DNA of 44,200 nt from DASXHZ01 sp036488085 (lineage in GTDB: Bacteria; Acidobacteriota; Thermoanaerobaculia; Gp7-AA8): contig DASXHZ010000009.1 in NCBI GenBank assembly GCA_036488085.1, forward strand, positions 1 through 44,200, written 5' to 3'. The notes below the pieces were generated by a model, which saw only the letters and a program-made list of their open reading frames with translations, had not been told where the DNA came from and ran no database searches. Positions 41,637-44,200 of the stretch are shown one piece after another (the first letter of the stretch is position 1; each line of letters begins with the position of its first letter). The translations under genes and the position numbers were made by a program.

Positions 41637-42218
41637 TCAGTGCTCATGAACATCCAGGCGCGACTCGATCCGGCGATCGGGGACGAGCCAGATCAGCGCG
41701 ACGGCGACGTAGATGGCATCCGAAATCATGTAGTTCACGAACGCGAGCGGGATCGCGGAGGCGTACAGCGCGAGCGACACCTTTCCCTTCAGATCCGACC
41801 CGACTGCGCTCGCGAGGGCGGCGTGAGGGTCGTGCCGGATGATGACCACCTGCAAGACGGTGTAGGAGATCGCGCAGAAGAGCAACACCACTCCGTACGC
41901 GGCTGTGGGGATCGCGTCGCTCCCGTTCTCGCCGATCCAGATCGTCACCAGCGGCACGAGAGAAAGCCAGAAGAGAAGATGCAGATTCGCCCAGAGGACC
42001 GACCCGCTCACATGCCGGACGGCGTGGAACATGTGATGGTGATTGCTCCAGTAGATGCCGAGGAAGACGAAGCTGAGGAGATACGACAGGAAGTGCGGGA
42101 GGAGCGGCCGCAACGCACGCAGATCCGACCCGTGCGGCACGTGCAGGTCGAGGATCATGATGGTGATGAGGATGGCGATGACCCCATCGCTGAAGGCTTC
42201 GACGCGCCCTTTGGTCAT
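41637..42218 (-). CDS. TMEM175-like (DUF1211) potassium channel protein
   Basis: A 193-aa integral membrane protein. The pore-helix signature R-x3-FSD is present as RVEAFSDGVIAI at residues 5-16. Six hydrophobic helices follow: IAILITIMILDL, LLPHFLSYLLSFVFLGIYW with the conserved NHHHMFH, VLWANLHLLFWLSLVPLVTIW, YGVVLLFCAISYTVLQVVI, VSLALYASAIPLAFVNYM and AIYVAVALIWLV. Bacterial members form K+-leak channels. ATG at 42216-42218. It lies 17 bp after the RlmI-like gene on the same strand. Confidence 0.88.
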   Translation of the reverse strand: MTKGRVEAFSDGVIAILITIMILDLHVPHGSDLRALRPLLPHFLSYLLSFVFLGIYWSNHHHMFHAVRHVSGSVLWANLHLLFWLSLVPLVTIWIGENGSDAIPTAAYGVVLLFCAISYTVLQVVIIRHDPHAALASAVGSDLKGKVSLALYASAIPLAFVNYMISDAIYVAVALIWLVPDRRIESRLDVHEH

Positions 42219-42235
42219 GCTTTACTCCACCGCCT

Positions 42236-43414
42236 TTACTCCACCGCGAGTAGAAAACCCTTCAGGTACTCCCCTTCCGGGCAGTAGAGCGAGACCGGAT
42301 GATCCGGCGCCGCGGTGAGGCGGCGAACGATCGACGCGCGACGCCCGGCGTCAGCGGCGGCAGAGAAGATGACCTTCTGGAAGAGGTCGAGCGACATGTG
42401 GCCGCTGCAGGAGAACGTCATCAGCATCGCGCGCGGCGCTACGTGGCGTAGCGACTGGAGGTTGATGTCCTTGTAGCCGCGCGCCGCGCGATCGATGTCG
42501 CCGCGCGACTTCGCGAACGCGGGGGGATCGCAGATCACGAGGTCGAAGCGATCGTTGCTCTGGCGGATCCAGTCGAATGCATCGGCGGCGACGAACTCCG
42601 CGCCAAAGCCGTTCAGCTCGTGATTCGTCCGCGCGAGCGCGATCGCTTTCTCGGAGACGTCGACGTTCATCACCGACGCCGCCCCACCCGCCGCTGCGTA
42701 GACGCCGAACGCTCCGCTGTAGGAGAAGAGGTTCAGCACGCGTTTGCCGCCGGCGAGCGAGCGAGCAATCCGCCGGTTCTCCCGTTGATCGAGAAAGAAC
42801 CCGGTCTTCTGTCCCTCGGCCGGCTCGACGACGAAGCTCAATCCCGATTCGCGAATCTTCGCCGCGGGATGGCCCGCACCGCTCCACTCGTTTTCCTGTG
42901 ACAGCCGCTCGAGCTTCCGCGCCGGAATGTCGTTCTTGAAGAAAATGCCCCGCGGCGAAAGAGCATGCTGGATCGTCTCGACGATCAGCGGCTTGATCTT
43001 CTCGACCCCTGCATTCGCGATCTCGACGACCACGATGTCGTCGTAGCGATCGACGACCAGCCCCGAGAGATCGTCCCCCTCGGCGTTCACGACTCGAAAC
43101 GCATTCGTATCGTCAGAGAACGTACGGCGTGCGACCGCACGAACGATCCGTTCCCGAATGACGTCTGCCGTCAGCTCCTCGCCAAACGTCAGCGCGCGCA
43201 GACGAATCTGCGAATGCTTCGAATGGAAGCCCGACGCGAGCAACGCGCCGCGTTCATCGACGAGATCGGCGATGGCGGCGTCGTCCGGTCCGCTCTCGCC
43301 AGCGATCGCGCCCGTGAAGAGCCACGGATGACGATTTGCAACAGCTCGCTCGCGGCCGCGCTTCAACACGAGCCGCTTCCTGTTCTGCGGTGCGAAGAGT
43401 TCTATAATCATCAT
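42236..43414 (-). CDS. RlmI-like class I rRNA methyltransferase (PUA + Rossmann)
   Basis: A 392-aa protein like RlmI, which makes m5C1962 in 23S rRNA. The N-terminal PUA domain (residues about 10-85: KRLVLKRGRERAVANRHPWLF, FHSKHSQIRLRAL) is followed by RVVNAEGDDLSGLVVDRY, motif I VLNLFSYSGAFGVYAA, FDLVICDPPAFAKS (motif IV) and the catalytic-Cys region LMTFSCSGHM (motif VI). FFLDQRENRR is family-typical. Start: ATG at 43412-43414 or 43409-43411; a TTG lies one codon upstream. The start is only 2 bp from the start of the divergent YbjN-like gene. Confidence 0.9.
   Translation of the reverse strand: MMIIELFAPQNRKRLVLKRGRERAVANRHPWLFTGAIAGESGPDDAAIADLVDERGALLASGFHSKHSQIRLRALTFGEELTADVIRERIVRAVARRTFSDDTNAFRVVNAEGDDLSGLVVDRYDDIVVVEIANAGVEKIKPLIVETIQHALSPRGIFFKNDIPARKLERLSQENEWSGAGHPAAKIRESGLSFVVEPAEGQKTGFFLDQRENRRIARSLAGGKRVLNLFSYSGAFGVYAAAGGAASVMNVDVSEKAIALARTNHELNGFGAEFVAADAFDWIRQSNDRFDLVICDPPAFAKSRGDIDRAARGYKDINLQSLRHVAPRAMLMTFSCSGHMSLDLFQKVIFSAAADAGRRASIVRRLTAAPDHPVSLYCPEGEYLKGFLLAVE
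43403..43408 (+). promoter_or_regulatory. Perfect -10 box of the YbjN-like gene
   Basis: TATAAT ends exactly 9 nt before the first base of the ATG at 43417, inside the divergent rlmI-like coding region. Transcription would start at or just before the ATG, so the mRNA is probably leaderless. Same spacing as before egtD. Confidence 0.55.
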
Positions 43415-43416
43415 CA

Positions 43417-43917
43417 ATGGCAGCAGCGACCAAGACGTTTCATACGGTATGTCAGGAGGAAGTCTACCGGCAGGTGAAGCAGTATCTCGACGAATTGGTG
43501 GATGAACACTTCGACGACGCCGAGCACTGCGACTTCTACCTCAAGTACGGCTCCACCGTCCTCGAGATTTCCATCGAGCCGTACGAGGAAGATGATGCGG
43601 TCATCGAGGTCCTCGCCTTCTGCGTCCAGGGCGTCGAGCCGACGTTCGACCTGATGCAGGAGCTCCTCCGCCTCAACGCCGAAGTCCTCCTCGGCGGCTT
43701 CAGCATGGACGGCCGCGACATTTTCTTCTCCCACTCCTTCCTCGGGCGCCGTTTGCGTCCCGAGCAACTGATCGCGTCGCTCGACACAGTAGCCAGCGTC
43801 TCCGACGAGTACGACGAACAACTCGTCGAGGCCTACGGCGGCGAGACGGCCCTCGAACGCCTCCGAAGCAACGCCAAGCGGTCGCGGTCGCTGCACCGCA
43901 GCATTTCGACGAATTGA
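43417..43917 (+). CDS. YbjN-domain protein
   Basis: A 166-aa acidic cytoplasmic protein with the YbjN/T3SS-chaperone-like alpha/beta fold: TVCQEEVYRQVKQYLDELV, LKYGSTVLEISIEPYEED, AVIEVLAFCVQGVEP, LMQELLRLNAEVLLGGFSMDGRDIFFSHSF, LRPEQLIASLDTVASVSDEYDEQLVEAYGG. The family is usually of unknown role, sometimes linked to stress or motility. The C-terminal basic tail (KRSRSLHRSISTN) is extra. ATG at 43417 with no SD; see the -10 box at 43403-43408. Confidence 0.8.
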   Translation: MAAATKTFHTVCQEEVYRQVKQYLDELVDEHFDDAEHCDFYLKYGSTVLEISIEPYEEDDAVIEVLAFCVQGVEPTFDLMQELLRLNAEVLLGGFSMDGRDIFFSHSFLGRRLRPEQLIASLDTVASVSDEYDEQLVEAYGGETALERLRSNAKRSRSLHRSISTN

Positions 43918-43954
43918 AGTACTTGCGGCACATCGATTGCTCTCTACACCTCTG

Positions 43955-44200
43955 ATGAACGTGCGCTGGAGGATCGGCATCGCAGCATCGATGCTCATCA
44001 CGCTCGCCGCTTGTACCGGCGGGAAGGAGAGCAACGCCGCCGAGGAGCAGCTTCCCAAGAAGAACTCGATCTCGGGAGCCGCGACGACCACCACGCCGCA
44101 GCCTGCGGTTCCGACCGATCCGCAGAAGGACCTGAAGACGATCTCGAAGGCGATTCCGATCTACGCCGGCGCGCAGTTCCAGGAGGACCTGACACAGCGC
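43955..44200 (+). CDS. Lipoprotein, 5' part only (runs off the window)
   Basis: The first 82 codons of a lipoprotein gene: MNVRWRIGIAASMLITLAAC with lipobox LAAC (Cys20), then a Gly/Lys/Thr/Pro-rich linker (ISGAATTTTPQPAVPTDPQ) and the start of a folded domain (ISKAIPIYAGAQFQEDL). IPIYPGA-like strings occur in uncharacterised DUF-type lipoproteins. It starts 37 bp after the YbjN-like stop and is probably co-transcribed. The product cannot be named from this part. Confidence 0.75.
   Translation, partial: MNVRWRIGIAASMLITLAACTGGKESNAAEEQLPKKNSISGAATTTTPQPAVPTDPQKDLKTISKAIPIYAGAQFQEDLTQR

Overview
The window is GC-rich (roughly 63-65% by eye) bacterial chromosome, densely packed and with no phage, plasmid or transposase genes. 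Several traits point to Acidobacteriota or a neighbouring phylum: a DUF5916/CBM9-like outer-membrane protein, a secreted S10-type serine carboxypeptidase, a choice-of-anchor L protein, a PilB with an N-terminal GAF domain, a DUF885 peptidase, and a histidyl-tRNA synthetase of the type otherwise known mainly from Alphaproteobacteria. That placement is inference; no rRNA is present.

Layout. 1-1.3 kb: the end of a lipoprotein membrane-fusion gene on the minus strand. 1.3-5.6 kb: four consecutive plus-strand loci that all act on histidine: egtD (histidine methylation), a tRNA-His gene, hisS and hutH. 5.5-10 kb: a DUF5916 outer-membrane protein (minus), a divergent GAF histidine kinase and a degenerate nuclease-fold protein. 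10-19.1 kb: a minus-strand block with a zinc metallopeptidase, ftsK, a secreted cupredoxin-like protein, an acyl-CoA mutase with isobutyryl-CoA mutase specificity residues preceded by overlapping crotonase-like and methyltransferase genes, and a choice-of-anchor L protein. 19.1-22.5 kb: a two-gene nucleotidyltransferase unit and alaS, divergent from an agmatinase-like gene. 23.4-27.8 kb: repeat-rich intergenic DNA, a small membrane protein, a class II Fic protein, the S10 peptidase and a 43-bp-period palindrome array. 27.8-31.6 kb: recX and pilT (minus), divergent from an esterase/unknown/EAL operon. 31.5-36.9 kb: acyltransferase, DUF72, a Rieske-DUF2231 membrane protein, mutM, a ribbon-helix-helix protein and a DUF885 peptidase. 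37-41.6 kb: two pilB-type ATPases separated by a 480-bp element. 41.6-44.2 kb: a TMEM175-like channel, an RlmI-like methyltransferase, a YbjN-like protein and the start of a lipoprotein gene.

Working together: PilT and the two PilB paralogues form a type IV pilus motor set. The egtD-tRNA-His-hisS-hutH run is a histidine-themed cluster, and its tRNA lacks the usual G-1/C73 identity elements, matching the alphaproteobacterial-style HisRS next to it.

The most unusual non-genic signal is a family of inverted repeats whose arms are built from tandem 7-bp units: at 33975-34056, in frame inside mutM at 34565-34643, and at 39292-39771, where 41-bp arms enclose a frameshifted S23/four-helix-bundle (IVP-like) gene. 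A second strong signal is an array of 20-bp palindromes spaced 43 bp apart at 27540-27752. Four copies of a different REP-like element also occur, one of them translated inside ftsK.
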